Source of the DNA: Roseiarcus sp963782255
GTDB taxonomy: Bacteria > Pseudomonadota > Alphaproteobacteria > Rhizobiales > Beijerinckiaceae
Length of the DNA stretch: 64,000 nucleotides
Assembly (NCBI GenBank): GCA_963782255.1
Contig: CAWAIS010000001.1
Span: forward strand, 4,588,001-4,652,000
Direction: 5' to 3'
Shown one piece after another: positions 8,819-17,205 of this stretch (the stretch's first letter is position 1; every line of letters begins with the position of its first letter). A program made the translations under genes and the position numbers. Under the pieces are notes generated by a model. It was not told the origin of the DNA and ran no database searches. It was given only the letters and a program-made list of their open reading frames with translations.

Positions 8819-8916
8819 GCTCGGTCTCCTGTCAGGGCGCCGTGCGCCGTGGCGTACGGCGCCCCGGCCAGGCCGTAACCATGGACTTCCGAGCCTGCAC
8901 AGTCATTCCAGCCGCT

Positions 8917-9114
8917 TCACCCTCCCTGCCGCGGCGCGAGAATCTCGATCCGGTCGCCGTCCTTCACCTGCGTCGTCTCGCGCGCGCGGGCCGGCACGAA
9001 CTCGCCGTTGAGCGCGGTGGCGACTTTCGCTCCCGCGTAGTCGAGCGCCTCGAGCGCCGCGGCCAGCGTGGTCGCCGCGATCTCCCGGCTCTCACCGTTG
9101 ACCACGACTTTCAT
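8917..9114 (-). CDS. thiS: Sulfur carrier protein ThiS
   Basis: A ubiquitin-like carrier of about 65 residues that brings sulfur, as a C-terminal thiocarboxylate, to ThiG. The sequence starts MKVVVNGESREI and ends in the required Gly-Gly. The ATG at 9114 overlaps the thiO stop as ATGA, which decides the start over the GTG at 9120. No ThiF-like activating enzyme gene lies in this window, so the adenylating enzyme must be encoded elsewhere. Confidence 0.93.
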   Translation of the reverse strand: MKVVVNGESREIAATTLAAALEALDYAGAKVATALNGEFVPARARETTQVKDGDRIEILAPRQGG

Positions 9115-10196
9115 GTCCACGCCCCCATAGCCGTCGGGCGCGTCTCCGTTGCGGGTCGCTCCCCCGCCCGCTCGAATGCCAGCGCGGCCGCGTGCTCAGA
9201 GAAGGCGGGCGCAAGCAGAAACCCGTGGCGATAGAAGCCGTTGACGAAGATGCGCCCCTCGCGCTCCTCGATGCGCGGCTCGTTGTCGGGATAGGCGGGG
9301 CGCACGTCGGCGCCCATCTCTAGAATCTCGGCCTCGCCGAACGCCGGATGGAGGGCATAGGCGGCGCTCAGGATCTCGATCGCCGAACGCACCGAGACCG
9401 CGCCCTTTTCCGCGCTCTCGATCATCGTCGCGCCGATCATGAACTCCCCGTTCGATCTCGGCACGACGTAGAGGGGGATGCGCGGATGGAGGAGCCTGAC
9501 CGTTCGCGTGAGCCTGACCTCGGACGTGCGCACCCGGATCATCTCGCCGCGCACGCCGCGCAATTCGGGCAAGTCGGGCCGCGCCGCGAAGCCGCGACAG
9601 TCGATGACGATCCCTTCTCCCGCAAAGCCCGTCGAGAGACCGGCGTCTTTCGACGCCCTATGCGGGAGAAGGTGGCCCGCAGGGCCGGATGAGGGCGCGC
9701 CGTCGACGCCGAAGCGCAACTCGGCGCCATGCGCGCTCAGCGCTTCGGCCAGCGCCCGCATCGCGCCACGCGGATCGACATGCCCCTCGCCAGCGAAGAA
9801 GAGGCCTTTGCGGAACCGTCCGGCAAGATCCGGCTCGAGCATCGCGATGCGCGCCTCGTCGACGCGCTCGTGATGAGACGTGCGCTCAGCGAAACGCTCG
9901 ATCTCCGGAACGTCGCGCGGCGGCGCGATCACAAGCGTGCCTTCGCGCACGACGCCCGGCGCATGCGCCGCCCACCAGTCGATCGCGCGGCGCCCGAGTT
10001 CGACGACTTCGCGTGGCGCGCTCTCGCCCTCGCAGAACGGCGCGAGCATGCCGCCCGCGAGCCACGACGCGTTGCCGCCGAGATCGCGCGAGCGTTCGAC
10101 GAGCGTAACCTTGGCGCCGCGCTCGGCGAGCGTGGTTGCGGTCACAAGTCCTGCGACGCCAGCGCCGATTACAGTCGCGCGCATCGTCGGCGCCAT
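9111..10196 (-). CDS. thiO: Glycine oxidase ThiO with in-frame repeat insert
   Basis: An FAD enzyme of the DAO family that oxidises glycine to the imine used by ThiG. The N-terminus has the dinucleotide motif (VIGAGVAGLVTA). LAGGMLAPFCE and the C-terminal VNGFYRHGFLLAPAF are typical of ThiO. The 361 residues include an insert (about residues 168-195, ending STGFAGEG) encoded by the palindromic element at 9611-9695. It lies just before IVIDCRGFAARPDLPELRGVRGE, a surface strand of the substrate domain. An alternative start is 10184. The gene sits between thiC and thiS. Confidence 0.93.
   Translation of the reverse strand: MAPTMRATVIGAGVAGLVTATTLAERGAKVTLVERSRDLGGNASWLAGGMLAPFCEGESAPREVVELGRRAIDWWAAHAPGVVREGTLVIAPPRDVPEIERFAERTSHHERVDEARIAMLEPDLAGRFRKGLFFAGEGHVDPRGAMRALAEALSAHGAELRFGVDGAPSSGPAGHLLPHRASKDAGLSTGFAGEGIVIDCRGFAARPDLPELRGVRGEMIRVRTSEVRLTRTVRLLHPRIPLYVVPRSNGEFMIGATMIESAEKGAVSVRSAIEILSAAYALHPAFGEAEILEMGADVRPAYPDNEPRIEEREGRIFVNGFYRHGFLLAPAFSEHAAALAFERAGERPATETRPTAMGAWT
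9611..9695 (+). repeat. 85-bp palindromic element, copy in thiO
   Basis: Nearly identical to the reverse complement of 7469-7554. It has the same CTTCTCCCGC/GCGGGAGAAG arms, the same inner GGCGTC...GACGCC palindrome and the same GGTGGCCCG-N-CCGGATGAGGG tail. The length keeps thiO in frame. Confidence 0.88.
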
Positions 10197-10215
10197 CGAG
10201 GAGAAGACCGCGAAG

Positions 10216-10340
10216 CCCCCTCTCCCCGTGTACGGGGCGAGGGTCGGGGTGAGGGGCTGGGAGAGGGTCGCGGAGACGCGAGTATTCCCGAACCGACGCC
10301 CTGCCCCTCACCCGGCCTCTCCCCGCAAGCGGGGCGAGGA
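10216..10340. repeat. Palindromic repeat cluster between thiC and thiO
   Basis: Two hairpins (CTCCCCGTGTACGGGGCGAG and CTCTCCCCGCAAGCGGGGCGAG) with GGGGTGAGGGGC and GCCCCTCACCC tails, arranged as a large inverted pair. They fill most of the 174-bp gap between thiC and thiO. They could attenuate transcription or protect mRNA ends within the operon. Confidence 0.75.
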
Positions 10341-10370
10341 GGGGCGCGGCCGGCGACCGCGCCTGCTGAG

Positions 10371-12200
10371 CTACTCGGCCGCATCGACGTACAGCGCCCC
10401 ACCCTTCTCGACGAACTCGCGCGACTTCTCCGCCATGCCGGCCATTGCTTCGGCTTCGGCGCGGAGGTCCTGGGTGATCTTCATCGAGCAGAACTTCGGC
10501 CCGCACATCGAACAGAAATGCGCGACCTTGTGGCTGTCCTTCGGCAACGTCTCGTCGTGGAATTTCTGCGCCGTGTCGGGATCGAGCGACAGGTTGAACT
10601 GGTCGGCCCAGCGGAAGTCGAAGCGCGCGCGCGAAAGCGCGTCGTCGCGGATGCGCGCGGCCGGATGGCCCTTGGCGAGATCGGCCGCGTGGGCCGCGAT
10701 GCGATAGGTGATGACGCCGGTCTTCACATCCTCGCGGTCGGGCAGTCCCAGATGCTCCTTCGGGGTGACGTAGCAGAGCATCGCCGTGCCGAACCAGCCG
10801 ATCATCGCGGCGCCGATGCCGGAGGTGATGTGGTCGTAGCCCGGCGCGATGTCGGTCGTGAGCGGCCCAAGCGTATAGAACGGCGCCTCGCCGCACTCGC
10901 GAAGCTGCTTCTCCATGTTGACCTTGATCTTGTGCATCGGCACGTGGCCGGGACCCTCGATCATCACCTGGCAGCCCTTGTCCCAGGCGACCTTGGTGAG
11001 TTCGCCGAGCGTTTCCAGTTCGGCGAATTGCGCGGCGTCGTTGGCGTCCGCGATCGAGCCGGGTCTTAAGCCATCGCCGAGCGAGAACGAGACGTCGTAC
11101 TTGCGCATGATGTCGCAGATGTCGCCGAAGCGCTCGTAGAGGAAGCTTTCGCGGTGGCCGGCGAGACACCAGCGCGCCATGATCGAGCCGCCGCGCGAGA
11201 CGATGCCCGTCACGCGCTTCGCCGTCAGCGGCACATAGGCGAGCCGCACGCCCGCATGAATGGTGAAGTAGTCGACGCCCTGCTCCGCCTGCTCGATCAG
11301 CGTGTCCCTGAACACTTCCCAGTCGAGCTTGAGCGGATCGCCGCCGACCTTTTCGAGCGCCTGGTAGATCGGCACGGTGCCGATCGGCACAGGCGAGTTG
11401 CGCACGATCCAGGAGCGGATGTTGTGGATGTTGCGCCCCGTCGAGAGGTCCATCACCGTGTCGGCGCCCCAGCGGATCGCCCACGCCATCTTCTCGACTT
11501 CCTCGGCGACGCCGGAGCTGACGGCCGAATTGCCGATGTTGGCGTTGACCTTGACGAGGAAATTGCGGCCGATCGCCATCGGCTCGAGTTCGACATGATT
11601 GATGTTGGCGGGAATGATCGCGCGGCCGCGCGCGACCTCGCTGCGCACGAACTCGGGGGTGATGAACTCGGGGATCTTGGCGCCAAAACTCTCGCCGTCG
11701 GCGATGCGCTGGGACGCGTCCGCGACCGCCGCCTCGCGCGCGAGGTTCTCGCGGTGCGCGACATAGATCATCTCTTCGGTGACGCGGCCCGCGCGTGCGA
11801 ATTCGAGCTGGGTCACGAGCTGGCCGCTCTTGCCGGCGCGCAGCGTGCGCGTCGCCGGGCACAAGGGCGCGAGATGATCCTGCGAGACCGCGCCATTGTC
11901 CTCGGGCCTGATCGCCCGACCCTCGATCCCCGCATATCCCCGCGCGGCGATCCAGGCCTCGCGCACCGGCGCCAGGCCTTGTCCGAGATCGATCCGCGCG
12001 TTCTCTTCCGTATAGGGGCCGGACGGGTCATAGACCCGGACCGGCGGCTCGTTCGGGTCGCTGAGCGCAATCTCGCGCAACGGGACGCGGATGTCGGGCC
12101 GACCATTCGGCGCGGCGTAGACCTTGCGGGAGCCCGCGATCGGGCCGGTCGTCACGCTTTGCGGCGCGGCGAATTTTGTCTGCGTCGGGATCTCGTTCAT
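10371..12200 (-). CDS. thiC: Phosphomethylpyrimidine synthase ThiC
   Basis: A radical-SAM enzyme that rearranges aminoimidazole ribotide to HMP-P. The 609-residue length is typical. The C-terminal [4Fe-4S] motif CSMCGPKFCSMK lies near residue 567, and NIGNSAV plus the long VMIEGPGHVP segment are characteristic of the family. The ATG at 12200 has AGGA about eight bases upstream. A TPP riboswitch lies directly upstream, so thiC and the genes behind it should be switched off by thiamine pyrophosphate. Confidence 0.98.
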   Translation of the reverse strand: MNEIPTQTKFAAPQSVTTGPIAGSRKVYAAPNGRPDIRVPLREIALSDPNEPPVRVYDPSGPYTEENARIDLGQGLAPVREAWIAARGYAGIEGRAIRPEDNGAVSQDHLAPLCPATRTLRAGKSGQLVTQLEFARAGRVTEEMIYVAHRENLAREAAVADASQRIADGESFGAKIPEFITPEFVRSEVARGRAIIPANINHVELEPMAIGRNFLVKVNANIGNSAVSSGVAEEVEKMAWAIRWGADTVMDLSTGRNIHNIRSWIVRNSPVPIGTVPIYQALEKVGGDPLKLDWEVFRDTLIEQAEQGVDYFTIHAGVRLAYVPLTAKRVTGIVSRGGSIMARWCLAGHRESFLYERFGDICDIMRKYDVSFSLGDGLRPGSIADANDAAQFAELETLGELTKVAWDKGCQVMIEGPGHVPMHKIKVNMEKQLRECGEAPFYTLGPLTTDIAPGYDHITSGIGAAMIGWFGTAMLCYVTPKEHLGLPDREDVKTGVITYRIAAHAADLAKGHPAARIRDDALSRARFDFRWADQFNLSLDPDTAQKFHDETLPKDSHKVAHFCSMCGPKFCSMKITQDLRAEAEAMAGMAEKSREFVEKGGALYVDAAE

Positions 12201-12261
12201 GGCCCATTTCCTCGCGCGTTTCGGTCTGACGGCGGGGCACGGGCGGGGTAGGATGTCGTCC

Positions 12262-12350
12262 GCTACGTCCCTTCGCCGGCATGACCCGGATCAGGTTCAA
12301 AGGGTTCGGCTTCTCGCCGTCTCAGCCCCGTTTCGGGACGCCCCTCGAGC
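12262..12350 (-). promoter_or_regulatory. TPP riboswitch (THI element) upstream of thiC
   Basis: Read on the minus strand, this region has the THI-box hallmarks in order. These are a GGGGCTGAGA segment, then ACCCTTTGAACCTGATCCGG, then GTCATGCCGGCGAAGGGA, with 5' and 3' strands able to close stem P1 (GAGGGGCGTCCC... ...GGGACG). About 60 bases separate it from the thiC start. That is enough for an expression platform which hides the ribosome site or forms a terminator when TPP binds. Confidence 0.95.
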
Positions 12351-12419
12351 AAACATGGAATCTGGGGCCGCGCGGGCGATCTGTCAACCTACGTGCGCCG
12401 CTTCTGCGTTGGGGGTGGG

Positions 12420-13154
12420 TCATTTCGCCAGGCAGGCTGTCAGTTCCGGGCGGTCCGAAACCCGCGCCATCACGCCGGCCGCGAGGCGGCGCTGCAACGC
12501 GCTGGGGCGCGCGGGATTGCGCTTGGCCGGATTGGGCAGAGCGGTCGCGAGCAGGGCCGCCTCGCGCGCGTCAAGCTCGCTCGCTCCTTTGTGAAAGTAC
12601 CTCTGCGCTGCGGCCTCGATGCCGAAGACGCCGTCGCCCCATTCGGCGATGTTGAGGTAGATCTCGATCGTGCGCGTCTTCGACCAGACCTTGCCGATGA
12701 CGAGCGCCATCGGAATCTCGATCGCCTTGCGGACGACGGAACGGCCCGGCCACAGGAAAAGGTTCTTCGCGGTCTGCATGGTGATGGTCGAGGCGCCGCG
12801 CCTGGGCTCGCCCCTGGCGTTGTGCAAGACTTCGCGCAGGGCGCCCCAGTCGACGCCGTCGTTTTTGCAGAAATGCGCGTCTTCCGAGGCGATCACGGAC
12901 GCGACCGCCTGAGGCGCGACGTCCTTCAGGCGCACGCTGATGCGTACGTAGCTTCGGCCTTCGAGCTTGCGCGCGAGCATGAGGGTCGAGACGGGCGGCG
13001 CGACGGCGTAAAGCGCGACGAGGCCACCGAAGATGCAGGCCAGCGCCAGCGCGGCGAGGCCCGCGCCGCGCGCCAAAGTGCCGAACAGGGAGCGCCGCCG
13101 GACCACATCCCAGCCTTGGACCATGTCGCCCCACCAGGCAAGCGCGGTTGTCAC
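12420..13154 (-). CDS. mtgA: Monofunctional biosynthetic peptidoglycan transglycosylase
   Basis: Polymerises lipid II into glycan strands at the inner membrane. A 244-residue GT51 protein. It has one N-terminal membrane anchor (about residues 31-51), the catalytic-Glu motif VIASEDAHFCKNDGVDW, then RGASTITMQTAKNLFLW and KTRTIEIYLNIAEWGDG, all standard family blocks. The start is a GTG at 13154. The next gene downstream on the same strand is thiC, behind its own riboswitch, so the two are probably separate units. Confidence 0.95.
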   Translation of the reverse strand: MTTALAWWGDMVQGWDVVRRRSLFGTLARGAGLAALALACIFGGLVALYAVAPPVSTLMLARKLEGRSYVRISVRLKDVAPQAVASVIASEDAHFCKNDGVDWGALREVLHNARGEPRRGASTITMQTAKNLFLWPGRSVVRKAIEIPMALVIGKVWSKTRTIEIYLNIAEWGDGVFGIEAAAQRYFHKGASELDAREAALLATALPNPAKRNPARPSALQRRLAAGVMARVSDRPELTACLAK

Positions 13155-13181
13155 GCCTGCGCCAGGTCCAGGCGGCCCGGT

Positions 13182-13754
13182 CTAATTGTTCGCAGGCGCC
13201 CGCCCGCTGGCGGCGCGCTTGCGGGCGGCGAAGCGGGCGGCGAGTTGGGCTGCGCCCGGCGTCCGGCTCATGGCGGCCGCCGCCCTACGGCGCCACTGGC
13301 GCAGAAGCGCCGCCGCCGCGTGCTTATAAGGGGCGACGATCCGGTGGGCGTAGTGATGCCAGACCATCACCTTCTTGTAGGCCCAGACGAACCACGGCAT
13401 CGTCATCAGCCTGTGCTCGGTCAGGTCGAATATCGCCGGAATGACGGCGATCGCCAGAAGTTTGACCACGATCCAGGCAATCGCGCCGAGAACGACGTAG
13501 CCCATGGCGATGGCGACCGTGGCCGCCACCAGCAACGGCTCGACAATCAGAAACGGCACGAGGAAAATCAAGAGCACCAGCGGCGCCGGCAGGCGATCGA
13601 CGAGCGCCGCGAAGGCGAGCTTGAACTGCGTCCAGGGGATGAGCCGGACGATCCAGCGCGCGATCGCGATCAGGCCGTCCCACACCCAGGCGACGGCCAG
13701 AAAAATCATCGCCAGCGCCAAAAGCGCCGTTCGCTTAACCTTATGATGCCTCAT
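13182..13754 (-). CDS. Uncharacterised inner-membrane protein
   Basis: A 190-residue protein with an N-terminal membrane segment (ALLALAMIFLAVAWVWDGLI) and a long hydrophobic hairpin at about residues 56-106. The C-terminus is strongly basic and Ala/Arg-rich (RQWRRRAAAAMS, AARFAARKRAAS), probably cytoplasmic. The family is not recognised. It ends 27 bp before the mtgA start on the same strand and may be co-transcribed with it. Confidence 0.7.
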   Translation of the reverse strand: MRHHKVKRTALLALAMIFLAVAWVWDGLIAIARWIVRLIPWTQFKLAFAALVDRLPAPLVLLIFLVPFLIVEPLLVAATVAIAMGYVVLGAIAWIVVKLLAIAVIPAIFDLTEHRLMTMPWFVWAYKKVMVWHHYAHRIVAPYKHAAAALLRQWRRRAAAAMSRTPGAAQLAARFAARKRAASGRAPANN

Positions 13755-13990
13755 GGCGCCCAGTTTTTCCGGGGCGATCCCCCCCTAGGATAGGCGCAGA
13801 GTGCCGATCAATCGCGACCAGCGCAAGGCTTTTGGCGCCGCAATATGGCCATTAATGCCTTGTTAACGCTGGCCCGGTTTCCCCTGCATCCATCGCGCCC
13901 AGCAATGGATCGGTAAGGTTGCCGGAACCTTGCCTTAACTCTTCGGCGGCTAGCTCGGGCCGCGGGGCGGCGATGGTTAAGGAGCGTTCG

Positions 13991-14482
13991 ATGGTTCAAT
14001 TCAGGGGTTCGTTGGTCCCGGCGGCGGCGCTCGCCCTCGGCATGGGGCTCAGTGCCTGCGCACACCACAATGCGGAAGGCGGTCTCGCCGCCGGCTATGG
14101 CGCGGCCGGCCCCGGCAGCGTCCAGGAATTCAACCAGACGGTCGGCGACCGTGTGTTCTTCGATACGGATGTGACGGATTTGTCGGCGGCCGCGCAGGCG
14201 ACGCTCGACAAGCAGGCGGCCTGGCTCACCCAGTACAATCGCTATACGTTCACGATCGAAGGCCATGCGGACGAGCGCGGCACGCGCGAGTACAATTTCG
14301 CCCTCGGCGCCCGCCGCGCCCAGAACGTCCGCGACTATCTCGTCGCCAAGGGCGTCGCCGCGTCGCGCATGAGGACGATCAGCTACGGCAAGGAGCGTCC
14401 GGTCGCCGTCTGCGACGACATCTCCTGCTGGTCGCAGAACCGCCGCGCGGTCACCGTCCTGAACGCGGCCCCCGCGAGCTAG
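13991..14482 (+). CDS. pal: Peptidoglycan-associated lipoprotein Pal
   Basis: An outer-membrane lipoprotein of the Tol-Pal envelope-constriction system. The signal peptide ends in a lipobox (LSAC). The OmpA-like domain has FFDTDVTDLSAAAQATLDKQ and the peptidoglycan-binding stretch IEGHADERGTREYNFALGAR. AAGGAG six bases before 13991 decides the start over upstream in-frame ATGs at 13973 and 13919. cpoB follows, as in normal tol-pal clusters, but tolQRAB are not adjacent: the upstream gene is on the other strand. Confidence 0.96.
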   Translation: MVQFRGSLVPAAALALGMGLSACAHHNAEGGLAAGYGAAGPGSVQEFNQTVGDRVFFDTDVTDLSAAAQATLDKQAAWLTQYNRYTFTIEGHADERGTREYNFALGARRAQNVRDYLVAKGVAASRMRTISYGKERPVAVCDDISCWSQNRRAVTVLNAAPAS

Positions 14483-14514
14483 GCGCGGAGCGGGCCTGAC
14501 TTGAAACGGACAAG

Positions 14515-14538
14515 CGCGGGGCTTATGCGGCCCCCGCG
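14515..14538 (+). terminator. Possible weak terminator or attenuator hairpin after pal
   Basis: The stem CGCGGGG pairs with CCCCGCG across a short loop and is followed by only three T residues. It could reduce read-through from pal into cpoB, but the short T-run makes this uncertain. Confidence 0.35.
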
Positions 14539-14573
14539 TTTCCAGTGACCCTTAAGATGAGGCCTGAGCACCC

Positions 14574-15584
14574 GTGACCCCGACACTACCCCGCTTCGCC
14601 GCAACGCTCGCTTGCCTCGCGCTCGTCTCGCCAGCCTACGCGCAAGGGTTCGACTTCTTTCATCGCCAGGGCCCGCCTCCCGCCCAGACGCAGCCGCCGG
14701 CCGACGTGCCGGGCGACGGCGCGGATCCGGCCGCTGAGGTCCTGCGCCTCGACCGGCTCGAGGAGGAGCTCAGGCAGGCGAACGGCCGCATCGAGGAGCT
14801 CGAGAACACGCAGCGCCGGCTCGAGGAGCAGTTGCAGAAGTTCCGGCAGGACGTCGAGTTCCGCTTCGGCGAAAAATCGGGCGAAGCGCCGCCGCCCCCC
14901 GCCCCCGTGACGGCGCCCGTGGCAACGGCTGCGCCGCCCGTGACCGTGATCGAGGGGACGGCGTCCACGAAGCCGAGAAAGTCCGACGCCTTCGATCCGA
15001 ACGCCATGCCGAACGCGCCCGGCGCGCCCCAGCCGTTGGGCATGACTGCGCCGAGCGCGCCGCTCGCGAAGAGCCTGCCGCCCGCAGGCGCGCCGCTCGA
15101 ACTCGGCAATCGGCCCGCGCCCGCGGCGCCGGTTGCGACCGGACCGACGATCGTCGGCTCCGGCGTTGCGATGCTGGACGCGCCGCGCGAGCAATTCAAC
15201 ACCGCGCTCGAGGCCTTTCAGAGCGGCCAGTACCAGCAGGCGGAGGACGGGTTCAAGTCGTTCATGGCCGCCAACCCGAGCCATCGCCTGACCCCAGACG
15301 CGATCTTCTACATCGGCGAGAGTTACTTCCAGCGGGCGCGCCCGAGCGACAAGGCCGATCCTCACTTGCGCACCGCGGCCGAGCAATATCTCAAGGTGAC
15401 GACGGATTACGCGCGATCGAACCGGGCGCCCGAAAGCATGGTTCGGCTCGGCCAGACGCTCGCCGCCCTCGGCAATTCCGGGGAGGCCTGCGCGACCTTC
15501 ACGGAATTCGGCAAGCGCTATCCGAACGCGACCGCCTCGGTGAAGCGGCTCGCCGAGCGGGAAATGGCCGAGGATCATTGTTGA
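14574..15584 (+). CDS. cpoB: Cell division coordinator CpoB (YbgF)
   Basis: A periplasmic TPR protein that couples the Tol-Pal system to peptidoglycan synthesis at the septum. It has a signal peptide (ATLACLALVSPAYAQ) and a coiled coil at about residues 55-95 (LRLDRLEEELRQANGRIEEL). A long Pro/Ala-rich linker follows, then a C-terminal TPR domain from REQFNTALEAFQSGQYQQAE to the end. The start is a GTG at 14574, chosen because it begins directly at the signal peptide. The stop overlaps the tilS start by a few bases, so the genes are coupled. Confidence 0.93.
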   Translation: MTPTLPRFAATLACLALVSPAYAQGFDFFHRQGPPPAQTQPPADVPGDGADPAAEVLRLDRLEEELRQANGRIEELENTQRRLEEQLQKFRQDVEFRFGEKSGEAPPPPAPVTAPVATAAPPVTVIEGTASTKPRKSDAFDPNAMPNAPGAPQPLGMTAPSAPLAKSLPPAGAPLELGNRPAPAAPVATGPTIVGSGVAMLDAPREQFNTALEAFQSGQYQQAEDGFKSFMAANPSHRLTPDAIFYIGESYFQRARPSDKADPHLRTAAEQYLKVTTDYARSNRAPESMVRLGQTLAALGNSGEACATFTEFGKRYPNATASVKRLAEREMAEDHC

Positions 15585-16594
15585 GCGCTGCCCGCGCGGC
15601 GTTTTCCGCCGACGAGATCGACGCGCTGCTCCGCCCGCTCGGGCGGGCGAAGTCCGTGCTCATCGCCGTTTCGGGCGGCCCCGACTCGACCGCGCTCCTC
15701 GTCATGGCGGCCGAATGGGCCAAGCGGAGCGGGACGGCGATCGCCGCCGCAACCGTCGATCATGGGCTTCGGCCCGAAAGCGCGGCCGAGGCGGAAGGCG
15801 TGGCGGGGCTCTGCCGCCGCCTGAGAGTCCCGCACGCGACGCTCGCGTGGCGCGGCGCCAAGCCCGCGACCCGTCTGCAGGAGCGCGCGCGCGAGGCGCG
15901 CTACCGGCTGCTTATCGCGCATGCCCGCGCCATCGGCGCCGACATGATCGCGACCGCCCATCACGCCGACGATCAGGCTGAGACGGTGCTCTTCCGCCTC
16001 CTGCGCGGGTCGGGCGTCGCGGGCCTGCGCGGGATGGTCCTTTTAAGCGAGCGCGACGGCGTCGCGATCGCTCGGCCCCTCATCGGCGTGAGCAAGAGCG
16101 AGCTCGTCGCCTTTTGCCGCGCGCGCGGCGTCCCGTTCGTCGACGACCCGTCGAACGCCGACCCGCAATTCGCGCGCACGCGCCTGCGGGCGCTGATCGC
16201 TCGCCTCGCCGAGGAGGGCTTCGACGCCGAAGCGCTCGACCGGCTCGCGCGCCGCGCGAGCGAGACGGAGGAGGCGCTCATGCGGCTGACGGCGCTCGTC
16301 GAAGAAAGGCTCGGCGCGTCCGGGCCGGTCGACGCCCGCGCGCTCTTCGCCGAACCGATCGTCATCGCCGAGCGCGTGCTCGCGCGCCGGATCGCCGCCG
16401 CCGGCGGACGCGACGAAAGCCGGATCGGGCTCGAGAAGATCGAGGCGCTGGCACGCCGCCTGCGCGAGGCGGTCGCGGAGGGCCGCCCGCTCAGCGCCAA
16501 CGTCGGCGGCGCCCTCGTCCGGCTAACGGGCAAAGGCGGACTGAGTTTTGGGCCGGAGCCGAAGCGGAGGCGGGAGGCAGGCGGTCGGCAGTAG
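15578..16594 (+). CDS. tilS: tRNA(Ile)-lysidine synthase TilS
   Basis: Modifies C34 of tRNA-Ile(CAU) to lysidine, changing its reading from AUG to AUA. It has the PP-loop ATP pyrophosphatase motif (VLIAVSGGPDSTALLV, residues 27-42), the TAHHADDQAETVLFRLLRGSG block and VDDPSNADPQFARTRLR. The 338 residues fit a short TilS lacking a long C-terminal domain. The start is TTG at 15578, inside the end of cpoB; this pal-cpoB-tilS order is common in alphaproteobacteria. The ftsH gene that usually follows is absent. Confidence 0.94.
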   Translation: MLSAARAAFSADEIDALLRPLGRAKSVLIAVSGGPDSTALLVMAAEWAKRSGTAIAAATVDHGLRPESAAEAEGVAGLCRRLRVPHATLAWRGAKPATRLQERAREARYRLLIAHARAIGADMIATAHHADDQAETVLFRLLRGSGVAGLRGMVLLSERDGVAIARPLIGVSKSELVAFCRARGVPFVDDPSNADPQFARTRLRALIARLAEEGFDAEALDRLARRASETEEALMRLTALVEERLGASGPVDARALFAEPIVIAERVLARRIAAAGGRDESRIGLEKIEALARRLREAVAEGRPLSANVGGALVRLTGKGGLSFGPEPKRRREAGGRQ

Positions 16595-16696
16595 GCGTCT
16601 GTCGCTCGGACGCCTGCCGCCCCAAGCGTCGATTTGCCCAGCGCAGTCAGAACCGGCTATTCTCCCCGTTGAGAGGGGAACGGGGAGCTTTAGAAC

Positions 16697-17146
16697 ATGC
16701 TTTGGGGGATTGATCCGCTTCTGGATGCGGACCTCTTGTACGCCTTGCGGCGCATGGGTCATGGCGACGAGATCGCGATCGTCGACGCGAATTTTCCGGC
16801 GGCCTCTACGGCGGTCTCCACGATCACCGGGCAGCCGATCCTGATGGCGAACGTCTCGGCCGCGCGCGCGGTCGAAGCGGTGCTGTCGGTCATGCCGCTC
16901 GACACGTTCGTGCCGGACCCGGCGTTGCGCATGGAGATCGCCAACGACCCCGTCGGCGTGCCGCCCGTGCAGCAGGAAGTGCAGCAGGCGATCGACCGCG
17001 CGGCGGGAAAACGCGTGCCGCTCGTCGGCATCGAACGCTTCGCCTTCTACGAGCGCGCCGCCGAGGCCTTCGTCATCCTGGTCACCGGCGAACGGCGCCA
17101 CTACGGCTGCTTCATCTTCAAGAAGGGCGTGCTGCCGCCCGAGTGA
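16697..17146 (+). CDS. RbsD/FucU-family sugar mutarotase-like protein
   Basis: A 149-residue protein of the RbsD/FucU family, decameric enzymes that interconvert the anomers of fucose or ribose. The opening LWGIDPLLDADLLYALRRMGHGDEIAIVDANFPA contains the conserved MGHGD...VDANFP block with the catalytic His/Asp. The C-terminal ERRHYGCFIFKKGVL holds the conserved Tyr. It looks closer to FucU than RbsD, but the sugar cannot be assigned. No sugar transporter is adjacent; a ribokinase gene lies far away at 52044. Confidence 0.85.
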   Translation: MLWGIDPLLDADLLYALRRMGHGDEIAIVDANFPAASTAVSTITGQPILMANVSAARAVEAVLSVMPLDTFVPDPALRMEIANDPVGVPPVQQEVQQAIDRAAGKRVPLVGIERFAFYERAAEAFVILVTGERRHYGCFIFKKGVLPPE

Positions 17147-17157
17147 GGGCGTTCGCC

Positions 17158-17190
17158 GCCGTCATCGCGAGCGAAGCGCGGCGATCCAGT
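17158..17190. repeat. Short dispersed repeat after the FucU-like gene
   Basis: The text GCCGTCATCGCGAGCGAAGCGCGGCGATCCAG matches a small repeat type (GTCATTGCGAGCGAAGCGAAGCAATCC) seen between genes in many proteobacteria. It lies between two convergent stops. Confidence 0.45.
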
Positions 17191-17205
17191 GCGCCTGTCA
17201 TTCCC

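Noticed and set aside
13919..13990. Upstream in-frame ATGs of pal
   Set aside because: AAGGAG sits correctly for 13991, and the lipoprotein signal is of normal length only from there.
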